Under the pieces are notes generated by a model, which saw only the letters and a list, made by a program, of their open reading frames with translations, was not told the DNA's origin and searched no databases. A stretch of DNA of 64,000 nucleotides. It comes from Bacteroidales bacterium. Lineage in GTDB: Bacteria > Bacteroidota > Bacteroidia > Bacteroidales > UBA3663. The DNA is taken from NCBI GenBank assembly GCA_017548545.1, contig JAFYZW010000120.1, positions 24,345-88,344 on the forward strand, given 5' to 3'. Shown here in pieces: positions 38,710-47,440 of the stretch. Both the position numbers and the translations under genes were made by a program. Numbering within the stretch: position 1 is the stretch's first letter; each line of letters starts with the position of its first letter.

Positions 38710-39450
38710 ATGGCCACCGAAACCGATAAGACACAAGCCATTGTACTCTCCACAGTACCCATCAACGACCATTCGCAGTTCGTGCATCTTTACACGGAGC
38801 AGTTCGGTCGGATAACGTGTCGTATCCCTTTGGTTTCGAGAGGCAAACGCGCCAACCGCCTTCGCACGATGATGACACCTATGACCGTGCTTGACGTGGT
38901 TCTCAGGGGACTTCCCACCGAGGAGATAAGATCCATAGGCGAAGCTCAAATCGTGCAGTCGCCCTACATGCTTACCCTCAGCCATCCCGACAAGTCGGCA
39001 CAATGTCTTTACATGGCAGAACTCATCGCCCATACAGTGCGTGAGGAAGAAGCCAACCCCCGTCTTTGGGACTACATCCTCGCCAGCCTCACGGTCCTCG
39101 AACAGTGCGAAGAGGGATGGGCAAATTACCACCTCGTCTTCACCTGCGGCCTCATCAGGCAACTCGGTTTCAGCGTCGATACCGGCAAATATGAGCAGGG
39201 TTGCCGCTTCGACCTTGTCGAAGGCATCTTCACCAGGGGTGTCATCCAACATCCGTATTATCTCAACGAAGAATCCGCCCGATGGTTCTGCAAACTCTTC
39301 GACACCCATTTCGACACGATGAGTCAACTTGTTCTCAACCGTGCAGGACGCTCCTATCTGCTCGACACCTTGCTCATATTTCTGGGTCAACACATCCCCG
39401 AAATGGGGCATTTGAAAAGTGTGGATGTGCTCAAATCACTTTTTGAATGA
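38710..39450 (+). CDS. recO: DNA repair protein RecO
   Basis: A recombination mediator that helps load RecA on single-stranded DNA with RecR. The 246-residue protein has an N-terminal OB fold (TQAIVLSTVPINDHSQFVHLYTEQFG) and a helical C-terminal domain; the typical 'GRITCRIPLVSRGKRA' segment supports the call. I start at the ATG at 38710, after the promoter. A longer frame back to 38629 overlaps the promoter and is unlikely. The usual zinc cluster of some RecO proteins is not obvious. Confidence 0.85.
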   Translation: MATETDKTQAIVLSTVPINDHSQFVHLYTEQFGRITCRIPLVSRGKRANRLRTMMTPMTVLDVVLRGLPTEEIRSIGEAQIVQSPYMLTLSHPDKSAQCLYMAELIAHTVREEEANPRLWDYILASLTVLEQCEEGWANYHLVFTCGLIRQLGFSVDTGKYEQGCRFDLVEGIFTRGVIQHPYYLNEESARWFCKLFDTHFDTMSQLVLNRAGRSYLLDTLLIFLGQHIPEMGHLKSVDVLKSLFE

Positions 39451-39467
39451 TTTTTTTGCCGCACCTC

Positions 39468-39498
39468 TTGACATTTTCGGAATTAATACTTATCTTTG
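39468..39498 (+). promoter_or_regulatory. Promoter of the 5'-nucleotidase gene
   Basis: TTG (39468-39470), 20 bases, TATCTTTG (39491-39498), with a leader of about 35 bases. Confidence 0.75.
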
Positions 39499-39531
39499 CA
39501 CCGAAAAATGATAGATTAATCCTTAACGACT

Positions 39532-41115
39532 ATGCATAAGCTTCTCAGTTTTGTTTTCGCATGCTGCATTACATTCAGCGCATGCACGTTTGGCCATCAG
39601 AACGATGCGCCCGTCATCACTATTATTCACAGCAACGATACCCACTCGCAGATCGAACCAGGCAGGACGCGCAATGGCGTCGAGCAAGGAGGTGTGGTTG
39701 AACGTTCCGCAATGCTCGAATATTATCGTCAGAAAGAGGATCCTGACTTGCTCTACCTCGATGCCGGCGATATGATCCAGGGGTCCCCCTACTTCAACAT
39801 TTTCAATGGCGAAATCGAGATGCTGTGCTTCAACCAGCAAAAGCTCGTGGCAACAACGCTGGGCAACCATGAATTCGACAATGGTCTTGATTTCATCAAC
39901 CATCTGCTTTCATTGGCCGACTTCCCCATTCTCAGCTGCAACTATCATTGCGAGGGCACCGTCCTCGAAGGCCGCATCCTGCCTCATCTCATCACCGAGC
40001 GTCATGGCGTCAAGATTGGCATTACAGGTGTAACTGTATCGCCCGAAGGACTCATCGCAACCCGCAACTGGAAGGGCATAGTTTTCGAGGATCCCATCGC
40101 GGCCGTCAACCGTGAGACCAAGTATCTGCGTGACGAAGGTTGCGACCTCGTCGTGGTATTGAGCCATCTAGGCTACCTTCCCGAACCCGAGCCCGACCAT
40201 ACCAACGTCTATGACAACGACCTCGTGCCCGCCTCACATGGTATCGACATCATCATCGGTGGCCACACCCATTACAATATTGAACAAGGTGTCTATATCA
40301 ACGATGCCGACGAACATCCGGTGCTCATCACCCAGACCGGCGGCAAGTTCATGCCATTGGGCTACATGAAGATCACCATGCAAAAGGGTAGCAGTTATCC
40401 GAAGTGCAAGTATAGCGTTGCCACCATCGAATGCAAGAAGTTGCCCGCCAGCAAGCATGACCTCAGCCCTTATGTCCAGAAGATGCGCGAATTCATCGCT
40501 CCCTACCAGGAGGCACTTGTTAACCAGATGAACGTGCGTTTGGCCACTGCGCCCGAGGCCTTGGTCAAAGGCAAGCCGCAAAGCACGTTGGGCAACTTCG
40601 TGGCTGATGCCTACATTCAGATTGGTCAGAAAAAGACTGGCAAGAAGGTTGACTTCGCCATCGCTAACCTCGGCGGATTGCGCTCGGACATCGAAGCTGG
40701 CGATGTAACCATCGGTACGATGTTCAACATCTTCCCATTCGAGAATAAGATTGTTGTGCTCGGCTTGAAGGGCAGCGATCTGAAACAACTCATCGAGAGC
40801 AATGCCGGACGCAAACTGGATGCCACTGGTGGTGCCGTCATTACTCTCGAGATGGATGGCGACCGTTGTATAGCATCCAATATCCTGATTGATGGCAAGC
40901 CCATCGACCCGAACAAGATCTACTATGTCAGCACCCTCGACTTCCTGGCCGAAGGCAACAGCGGCATGTCTGCACTAACTCGTGCCGTCGAGACCTACGA
41001 CCCCAACATCTCGGCACGTGATGCCATGATAGAATATGTCAAGGAGCTCGATGCGGCAGGCAAAACCGTTAGTGCACAGATCGATGGTCGCGTCATCGAC
41101 AAGACCAAACCATAA
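39532..41115 (+). CDS. Bifunctional UDP-sugar hydrolase/5'-nucleotidase-type lipoprotein
   Basis: A 527-residue exported protein. The signal peptide ends in the lipobox FSAC, so it is probably lipid-anchored. The N-terminal metallophosphatase domain has HSNDTHSQ, DAGDMIQGSP, GNHEFDNG and GGHTHYN (metal-binding Asp/His/Asn residues). The C-terminal domain 'LGNFVADAYIQIG...NLGGLRSDIEAGDV' binds the nucleotide base in the UshA family. It salvages nucleotides outside the cytoplasm. In some Bacteroidota the two domains are separate genes; here they are fused. The GH3 gene follows 30 bases later and is probably co-transcribed. Confidence 0.92.
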   Translation: MHKLLSFVFACCITFSACTFGHQNDAPVITIIHSNDTHSQIEPGRTRNGVEQGGVVERSAMLEYYRQKEDPDLLYLDAGDMIQGSPYFNIFNGEIEMLCFNQQKLVATTLGNHEFDNGLDFINHLLSLADFPILSCNYHCEGTVLEGRILPHLITERHGVKIGITGVTVSPEGLIATRNWKGIVFEDPIAAVNRETKYLRDEGCDLVVVLSHLGYLPEPEPDHTNVYDNDLVPASHGIDIIIGGHTHYNIEQGVYINDADEHPVLITQTGGKFMPLGYMKITMQKGSSYPKCKYSVATIECKKLPASKHDLSPYVQKMREFIAPYQEALVNQMNVRLATAPEALVKGKPQSTLGNFVADAYIQIGQKKTGKKVDFAIANLGGLRSDIEAGDVTIGTMFNIFPFENKIVVLGLKGSDLKQLIESNAGRKLDATGGAVITLEMDGDRCIASNILIDGKPIDPNKIYYVSTLDFLAEGNSGMSALTRAVETYDPNISARDAMIEYVKELDAAGKTVSAQIDGRVIDKTKP

Positions 41116-41145
41116 ATTTCTGAATATAGGTACCCAAGAAACTGT

Positions 41146-43713
41146 ATGTTCAATCTTTATATATGTAACCATCTACGCCATCGTCTTCCGAGGCGATGGC
41201 TTTTCCTTATTTCCCTGTTTGCCCTCGTTTCGACAAATACACTTGGGCAAAACATGTTACAGAGAGTGGATCAGGAGAAGATGAAGGAGTGGGTCGATGA
41301 GCAGATGGAAAAACTCACCCCTGAGCAACGTCTTGGACAGCTCATCATGCCACTCTATTATATGCCCGATGCTACCACCGCCAACCTCAACAGCATCACT
41401 CGCGACATCCAGGAGAATTACTTTGGTGGCGTGACGTTGAGCAAAGGCTCGATGGCCACCCATGCCAAACTTGTCAACCACATCCAGGAGGTGGCCCAGG
41501 AAGCCGGGTTGCCTAGCATGATGATCTGTATGGATGGTGAGTGGGGTCTTGCCATGCGTCTTAAGGATGCCATCCAATACCCCAGAAATGGCGCGCTCGG
41601 CAAGATCAACGACGATGTGCGCGACACGCTTTGCTACATGTACGGCTTCGAAGTGGGTCGCCAATGCCGCGAACTCGGTATCCATGTCAACTTTGCCCCA
41701 GTGCTTGATGTCAATACCAACCCCAAGAATCCCGTCATCGGTACACGCTCGTTCGGCAACGACCCCGAACTCGTCAGTCTCGCAGGCACCAGCTATGCAC
41801 GCGGTCTGGAGGATGCAGGTGTGCTGGCCGTTGGCAAGCACTTCCCAGGACATGGTGACACGCAGACCGATTCACACAAGGTTCTTCCCACACTGCCCCA
41901 TGGCGTGAAGCGGCTCAACGAAGTGGAGTTGCCCCCCTTCCAGCACTTCATCAACCAAGGTTTGGGCGGCATCATGACCGCCCATCTCGACGTGCCAGCG
42001 CTGGCCGAAAAGAAAGGGATGCCCGCCACCGTTAGCAAGCGCATCATCACTAACGTCCTGCGCAACACCATGCACTTCGATGGTCTGGTCTTCACCGACG
42101 GGTTAGGCATGGTAGGCGCTAAGTACAAGGATGTATGCATCAATGCACTTCTCGCAGGCTGCGACATTCTGCTGCAACCCTCACCGATGAAAACTAATGT
42201 AGCCTCCCTCCGCAATGCGCTCAAGAAGGGGTACAAAGGCAATGGTTATAAGCTTACCGCCCAAGAATTCCAGCAGCTGGTGGACGAGAAATGCCGACGC
42301 GTACTCGAATGGAAGTATGCTTTGGGACTCGACCAGCCTCAGATGGTCGAGGTGGAAGGCCTTGCCGAACGTGTCAACACCGAATTTGCCGTTCACCTGA
42401 AGGATGAACTTCAGCGCTTGAGCGGTAATCCCACGCTCATCGAATACGACCCGACCTTGCAGAACCAGTTCAACGATATTGCCATGACAGAAGTTGAGGG
42501 CGTTGCTGCCCTCGCTGTCGAAAAGGAAGAGGTGCTCGAAAGCTTCGAGCCTCCCATTCCGCTCATCACCTTGCCCACAGCTACTCCTCAGGAGGTGGGC
42601 ATGGATGCAGCCCGACTTGGCGAAGTGTCTCGCCTTGCCAACGAGTTCGTCAACTCGGGTGCAGTGCCCGGTTGTCAAATTCTTGTGATCCGCAAGGGAA
42701 AGATTGTCTATGACCAGACGTTCGGCGTTGTAGGTGGCAACCATGAGCAGAACCCTTATGGCAATCGTCCTGTCACTGCCGAAACCATGTACGACCTTGC
42801 CTCGGTCAGCAAGACGCTCGGCACTGTGCCCGCCGTCATGCTGCTGGTTGATGACCGCAAGATACGACTCCGTGACCGCGTCACCAAGTGGCTGCCCGAA
42901 CTCAAGGGCACACGCTATGCCAAAGTCACCGTCCAGGACCTCCTCTACCACGAATCGGGACTGATGGCAAGCTACTCGTTCTACAAGCTCACCGACACCC
43001 CCGACTCACTCTTCCGAACCAAGACCATGCTGCAGACCATCGCTTCGTTGGAGCCCAAGCGTAAGATAGGCAAATATCTTTACTCCGATCTCAGCTTCGT
43101 GCTGCTACGTCACATTGTTGAACGTCAGAGCGGTGAGCGGCTCGACCGGTTCCTCGAACGTCGTCTGCCCGATTTCTATGGGCCCTGGTGCTGCTACAAT
43201 CCTTTACAGCACGGCGTGCATCGTGGAGCCATTGCCCCAACCGAGCAAGACGATGCTGTCCGTCATCGTTTCATCCACGGCACAGTCCACGACGAGACCA
43301 GTGCCTGGGCCTTGGGCGTCGAGGGCAATGCGGGACTTTTCGCTTCCGCCGAAGCCCTGGCTCCGCTCATCCAGATGATTAACAACGGCGGCGAACTGAA
43401 CGGCAAGCGCTACCTGTCGAAGGAGACCTGCCGACTGTTCACCACCCAACGTTCGCCCCACAGTCGCCGTGGATTGGGTTTCGACCGCCAGAGCCAGGAG
43501 CTCGACAACCCGAACCTTCCCGAAGTATCCAGTCCGCAGACATGGGGGCACACAGGATTCACCGGCACCTGCTTCTGGGTCGATCCCAAGCGTGACCTTA
43601 TTTACATCTTCCTCTCCAACAAGATATGTCCCAAACGCGACAACGCCGCTTGGAACGATGGACATGTGCGTCCTCGCATTCATCAGGCAATCTACGATGC
43701 GCTAAAAAGATAA
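41146..43713 (+). CDS. GH3 beta-N-acetylhexosaminidase-like protein fused to a serine beta-lactamase-fold hydrolase
   Basis: An 855-residue exported protein with signal peptide LFLISLFALVSTNTLG. The N-terminal half is GH3 of the NagZ type: 'VNFAPVLDVNTNP', KHFPGHGDTQTDSH (catalytic His in the loop) and the nucleophile Asp in VFTDGLGM. The C-terminal half (about 500-855) is a beta-lactamase/penicillin-binding-protein-like hydrolase with SVSK as the SxxK motif (in LASVSKTLGT) and a later 'GHTGFTGT' block. The fusion suggests linked cleavage of peptidoglycan sugar and peptide or ester bonds, which is inference. An intrinsic terminator follows. Confidence 0.87.
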   Translation: MFNLYICNHLRHRLPRRWLFLISLFALVSTNTLGQNMLQRVDQEKMKEWVDEQMEKLTPEQRLGQLIMPLYYMPDATTANLNSITRDIQENYFGGVTLSKGSMATHAKLVNHIQEVAQEAGLPSMMICMDGEWGLAMRLKDAIQYPRNGALGKINDDVRDTLCYMYGFEVGRQCRELGIHVNFAPVLDVNTNPKNPVIGTRSFGNDPELVSLAGTSYARGLEDAGVLAVGKHFPGHGDTQTDSHKVLPTLPHGVKRLNEVELPPFQHFINQGLGGIMTAHLDVPALAEKKGMPATVSKRIITNVLRNTMHFDGLVFTDGLGMVGAKYKDVCINALLAGCDILLQPSPMKTNVASLRNALKKGYKGNGYKLTAQEFQQLVDEKCRRVLEWKYALGLDQPQMVEVEGLAERVNTEFAVHLKDELQRLSGNPTLIEYDPTLQNQFNDIAMTEVEGVAALAVEKEEVLESFEPPIPLITLPTATPQEVGMDAARLGEVSRLANEFVNSGAVPGCQILVIRKGKIVYDQTFGVVGGNHEQNPYGNRPVTAETMYDLASVSKTLGTVPAVMLLVDDRKIRLRDRVTKWLPELKGTRYAKVTVQDLLYHESGLMASYSFYKLTDTPDSLFRTKTMLQTIASLEPKRKIGKYLYSDLSFVLLRHIVERQSGERLDRFLERRLPDFYGPWCCYNPLQHGVHRGAIAPTEQDDAVRHRFIHGTVHDETSAWALGVEGNAGLFASAEALAPLIQMINNGGELNGKRYLSKETCRLFTTQRSPHSRRGLGFDRQSQELDNPNLPEVSSPQTWGHTGFTGTCFWVDPKRDLIYIFLSNKICPKRDNAAWNDGHVRPRIHQAIYDALKR

Positions 43714-43736
43714 CTTGGAGAAAGCAAAATAAAGGA

Positions 43737-43781
43737 AAAAACCGCGAAAAACTTCGGAATTATCCGTTTTTCGCGGTTTTT
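43737..43781 (+). terminator. Terminator after the GH3/beta-lactamase gene
   Basis: Sixteen-base stem AAAAACCGCGAAAAAC with its exact complement and a 13-base loop, followed by a T-rich tail. Confidence 0.85.
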
Positions 43782-43782
43782 C

Positions 43783-43813
43783 TTGTATTTTCACCTATGA
43801 ATAATTAAATTTG
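43783..43813 (+). promoter_or_regulatory. Promoter of oadGAB
   Basis: TTG (43783-43785), 20 bases, TAAATTTG (43806-43813), matching TAnnTTTG. It starts within two bases of the previous terminator. Confidence 0.65.
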
Positions 43814-43866
43814 CACACTGAGATTATACCAGCGTTTTCAAAACATATTCAAACAAAATTTACTAT

Positions 43867-44133
43867 ATGGAAGGATTACAGCCTATGGAAACCGCCCTAC
43901 TGCTAATGATAGTTGGTATGGGCACTGTGTTCATTATTCTGATCCTGATCATCTTCCTGTCAAGGCTGATGATTATGGCCGTCAACAAGTTCGCTCCTGA
44001 AGAAGAGACAGCGCCCAAGCGTGCTGCCGCTCCCGCTCCAACTGCCGTTCCAGCCAACATTGAGGCCGCCATCAAGGCCGCCATTGCCCAAGTGGCTCCG
44101 AAGGCAATGGTAACAAAGATTACAAAGGGCTAA
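43867..44133 (+). CDS. oadG: Oxaloacetate decarboxylase gamma chain
   Basis: An 88-residue membrane protein. One membrane helix (about residues 9-31, LLLMIVGMGTVFIILILIIFL) is followed by an Ala/Pro linker (APAPTAVPANIEAA) and a conserved C-terminal helix 'AIKAAIAQVAPKAMVTKI'. This matches OadG, which assembles the alpha and beta subunits of sodium-pumping decarboxylases. It leads the operon oadG-oadA-oadB with 41 bases to oadA. Confidence 0.88.
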   Translation: MEGLQPMETALLLMIVGMGTVFIILILIIFLSRLMIMAVNKFAPEEETAPKRAAAPAPTAVPANIEAAIKAAIAQVAPKAMVTKITKG

Positions 44134-44174
44134 TTAAAAAACTTCTAAAAAGAAATCGCATTTACTAAAAAATT

Positions 44175-46010
44175 ATGGCAAAAGAAGTTAAGTTTTCGCT
44201 TGTCTTCCGTGACATGTGGCAGAGTGCTGGCAAGTACCAGCCTCGCGTTGACCAGCTCGTTAAGGTAGCCCCCAAAATCATTGAAATGGGCTGCTGGGAC
44301 CGTGTAGAGACCAATGGTGGTGGTTTCGAGCAGGTAAACCTTCTCTATGGTGAGAACCCCAACAAATCGGTTCGCGAGTGGACCAAGCCTTTCCATGAGG
44401 CTGGCATCCAAACCCACATGCTCGATCGCGCACTCAATGCCCTCCGCATGTTCCCGTGTGCCAAGGATCTTCGCAAGTTGTTTTATGTTGTCAAAAAGAA
44501 GCAAGGCACCGACATCACCCGTATCTTCTGCGGTCTGAACGACCCACGCAACGTCATCCCATCAATCGGATATGCCAAAGAGGCAGGAATGATTGCTCAG
44601 GCAGCTCTCTGCATCACCTTCTCACCCATCCATACCGTCGAATACTATGTCAACCTCGCCAAGAAGTTCATTGAGGCAGGTGCCGACGAGATCTGTCTGA
44701 AGGACATGGCTGGCATCGGTCGTCCCGAGAGCCTTGGCAAGATTGTAGCTGGTATCAAGGCCTACAAGAAGGACATCGTCATCCAGTACCACTCTCATGC
44801 AGGCCCAGGCTTCAACACTGCCTCTATCCTTGAGGTCTGCAAGGCTGGTTGCGACTACATCGACTGCGGAATGTCGCCCCTTGCCTGGGGCACAGGTCAC
44901 GCCGACATCATCACCGTGCAGGAGATGCTCAAGGATGCAGGCTTCAAGGTTAAGGACATCAACATGAAGGCTTACATGGAAGTTCGCACCCAGATCAAGG
45001 AGATGATGGACGACTTCCTCGGCTACTATATTCCACCGCTCAATCACCTCAACAACTCGCTGCTCGTCAAGCCCGGTCTCCCCGGCGGCATGATGGGTTC
45101 ACTGATGACCGACCTTGAGGAGAACCTCGAAGGCCTCAACCGCTGGAAGGAGAAGAACAACCAGCCCAAGCTCTCGACCGATGACCTGCTCATCAAGCTG
45201 TTCGACGAAGTGGCTTACGTTTGGCCACGCGTGGGCTATCCCTGTCTCGTCACCCCATTCAGCCAGTATGTCAAGAACCTCTCGCTCATGAATGTCATGC
45301 AGATGGAGAAGGGCAAGGAGCGTTGGAGCCTCATCGCCGACAACATTTGGGATATGATTCTCGGCAAGTCGGGCCAGCTCCCCGGCCCCGTGGCTCCCGA
45401 ACTTGTGGAGCTTGCCAAGAGCCAGGGACGTCAGTTCGAGACCGAAGACCCGCAGACCTATGCTCCCGACTGCCTCGACGAATTCCGTGCCAAGATGAAG
45501 GCCAATGGCTGGGATCTTGGTCAGGACGACGAAGAACTCTTCGAGTATGCCATGCACCCGTCGCAGTACGAAGCCTACAAGAGCGGCAAGGCCAAGGCTG
45601 ACTTTGAGGAAGACCTTGCCAAGCGCAAGGCTGCCAAGAACGCTCCTAAGGGTGAGATCAAGGCACAGGATCTCAAGGTTACAGTGAATGGTGAGGTTTA
45701 CACCGTAAGCATCGCGCCCAACGACGGTACAACTGCCGCAGCTCCTGCCGCTGGTGCAGCTCCAGTTGTTGCCGGTGAAGGTGCCGATGTCCTCGCTCCT
45801 CTTGAGGGCAAGTTCTTCCTTGTCAAGAACGCCAACGAGGCTCCTGTCAAGGTGGGCGATATGGTGAAGAAGGGTCAAACCATCGGCTACATCGAAGCCA
45901 TGAAAACCTATAACGCCGTAGCTGCCGACTGCGACGGCCAGATTACCGCTATCCTTGTCAATCCCGGCGACAAGGTGTTCGAGGACGACCCGATCTTCAA
46001 GATCAAGTGA
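44175..46010 (+). CDS. oadA: Oxaloacetate decarboxylase alpha chain (carboxyltransferase plus biotin carrier)
   Basis: Transfers the carboxyl group of oxaloacetate to biotin. The 611-residue protein has the carboxyltransferase domain with the metal ligand Asp13 in RDMWQS, a lysine in CLKDMAG that becomes carbamylated in the family, and the HSH pair in YHSHAG. An Ala/Pro linker leads to a biotin carrier domain with EAMKT, Lys577 being the biotin site. The usual RDAHQS reads RDMWQS here, with Trp in place of the neighbouring His. The alternative name pyruvate carboxylase subunit B describes the same architecture. Positioned between oadG and oadB. Confidence 0.92.
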   Translation: MAKEVKFSLVFRDMWQSAGKYQPRVDQLVKVAPKIIEMGCWDRVETNGGGFEQVNLLYGENPNKSVREWTKPFHEAGIQTHMLDRALNALRMFPCAKDLRKLFYVVKKKQGTDITRIFCGLNDPRNVIPSIGYAKEAGMIAQAALCITFSPIHTVEYYVNLAKKFIEAGADEICLKDMAGIGRPESLGKIVAGIKAYKKDIVIQYHSHAGPGFNTASILEVCKAGCDYIDCGMSPLAWGTGHADIITVQEMLKDAGFKVKDINMKAYMEVRTQIKEMMDDFLGYYIPPLNHLNNSLLVKPGLPGGMMGSLMTDLEENLEGLNRWKEKNNQPKLSTDDLLIKLFDEVAYVWPRVGYPCLVTPFSQYVKNLSLMNVMQMEKGKERWSLIADNIWDMILGKSGQLPGPVAPELVELAKSQGRQFETEDPQTYAPDCLDEFRAKMKANGWDLGQDDEELFEYAMHPSQYEAYKSGKAKADFEEDLAKRKAAKNAPKGEIKAQDLKVTVNGEVYTVSIAPNDGTTAAAPAAGAAPVVAGEGADVLAPLEGKFFLVKNANEAPVKVGDMVKKGQTIGYIEAMKTYNAVAADCDGQITAILVNPGDKVFEDDPIFKIK

Positions 46011-46015
46011 TCCCC

Positions 46016-46052
46016 ATCCAATTGTTAATTATTAATTGTTAATTGTTAATTG
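46016..46052 (+). repeat. TTAATTG short tandem repeats between oadA and oadB
   Basis: The 39-base gap before the oadB start consists of four or five near-copies of TTAATTG or TTAATTA. It contains no stem of note. It sits where the ribosome binding site of oadB would be. Confidence 0.6.
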
Positions 46053-46055
46053 ATA

Positions 46056-47303
46056 ATGGATTTCATCAATACAATATTCTCTAACTTGTGGAACATGACC
46101 GCGTTCAGCGACATTGCCGCCGATCCGCGCTTCATCATCATGTATCTGCTTGGCTTCTTGTTCCTCTATCTGGGCATTGCGAAGCACTATGAGCCATTAT
46201 TGCTCGTCCCAATTGCGATGGGCATCCTGTTGGCCAACTTCCCTGGTGGCGAAATGGGTGTCTTTGGAGCCGACGGACAGGGCATCGTCCATCACAATGG
46301 TCAGGAATACCACGTCTATGAGATGGGGCTGCCCGAGATCGCACACGAGCTCGGACTCATGAATATGATCTACTATTGGCTCATCAAGACGGGTCTCATC
46401 CCACCGCTCATCTTCATGGGTGTGGGTGCCATGACCGACTTCGGCCCCATGCTCCGTAACCTGAAGCTTGCCATCTTCGGCGCAGCTGCCCAGCTCGGCA
46501 TCTTCAGCGTGGTGCTCGTCGCCATTGGTGTCTTTGGCTTCACCCCTCAGGAGGCCGGCTCCCTCGGCATCATCGGTGGCGCCGATGGTCCTACCGCCAT
46601 CTTCACCACTATCAAGTTGGCACCTCATCTCCTTGGTCCTATTGCCATTGCCGCCTATTCCTACATGGCCCTAGTTCCCGTCATCATCCCATGGGTTGTC
46701 AAGATCTGCTGTCGCAAGAAGGACCTTGAGATCAACATGAAGGAGATGGACAAACTCTATCCCGACAAACTCAAGATCAAGAACCTGCGCGTGGCTAAGA
46801 TTATCTTCCCCATCTTCGTCACCGTCCTTGTGGCCATCATCGTGCCTTCGGCTGTCAGCCTCATCGGCATGCTGATGTTCGGTAACCTTATCAAGGAGAT
46901 CGGTTCCGACACAGCCCGTATCGCCGACACCGCTGCCAATGCACTGATGAACATCTGCACCATCTTCCTGGGCCTCTCCGTAGGTGCTACAATGACCGTC
47001 GAGTCGTTCCTCAACGTCACAACCCTCGGCATCATCGTCGGTGGCTTCCTGGCATTCGCCGTCTCTATCGCAGGCGGCATCGGCTTGGTCTATCTCTTCA
47101 ACCTCTTCTCGAAGAAGAAGATCAATCCGCTCGTAGGTGCCTGTGGTCTTTCAGCTGTGCCTATGGCCAGCCGTGTAGCCAATGGCATCGCCACCAGCAT
47201 CAACCCCAAGAACAACATCCTCAACTACTGCATGTCGTCCAACATCTCCGGTGTTATCGGTTCTGCAGTCGCTGCCGGTGTGTTAATTTCTTTCTTGGGT
47301 TAA
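46056..47303 (+). CDS. oadB: Sodium-pumping decarboxylase beta subunit
   Basis: Membrane subunit that decarboxylates carboxybiotin and exports sodium ions. The 415-residue protein has about nine to eleven hydrophobic helices and the signature 'GGADGPTAIFTT' with the sodium-site Asp; 'ILNYCMSSNISGVIGSAVAAGV' closes the protein. I use the ATG at 46056 (MDFINTIFS). A TTG six bases earlier is a poor alternative. It follows oadA and completes the oadGAB set, which would couple oxaloacetate decarboxylation to a sodium gradient. Confidence 0.93.
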   Translation: MDFINTIFSNLWNMTAFSDIAADPRFIIMYLLGFLFLYLGIAKHYEPLLLVPIAMGILLANFPGGEMGVFGADGQGIVHHNGQEYHVYEMGLPEIAHELGLMNMIYYWLIKTGLIPPLIFMGVGAMTDFGPMLRNLKLAIFGAAAQLGIFSVVLVAIGVFGFTPQEAGSLGIIGGADGPTAIFTTIKLAPHLLGPIAIAAYSYMALVPVIIPWVVKICCRKKDLEINMKEMDKLYPDKLKIKNLRVAKIIFPIFVTVLVAIIVPSAVSLIGMLMFGNLIKEIGSDTARIADTAANALMNICTIFLGLSVGATMTVESFLNVTTLGIIVGGFLAFAVSIAGGIGLVYLFNLFSKKKINPLVGACGLSAVPMASRVANGIATSINPKNNILNYCMSSNISGVIGSAVAAGVLISFLG

Positions 47304-47319
47304 TCTTCCGACAAAATAA

Positions 47320-47349
47320 GGCGCGTCCATCACCACGATTGGGCGCGCC
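47320..47349 (+). terminator. Terminator of oadGAB
   Basis: Nine-base stem GGCGCGTCC/GGGCGCGCC (one G-T pair) with a 12-base loop and a T-rich tail (ATTTCTTTTTAT). Confidence 0.8.
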
Positions 47350-47440
47350 ATTTCTTTTTATCTTCGCCCATTAAACCTTTACGACATCAACGCGTCAAAA
47401 GTACGAATTTTAACCAAACATAACACACCATCAAAAAGAA

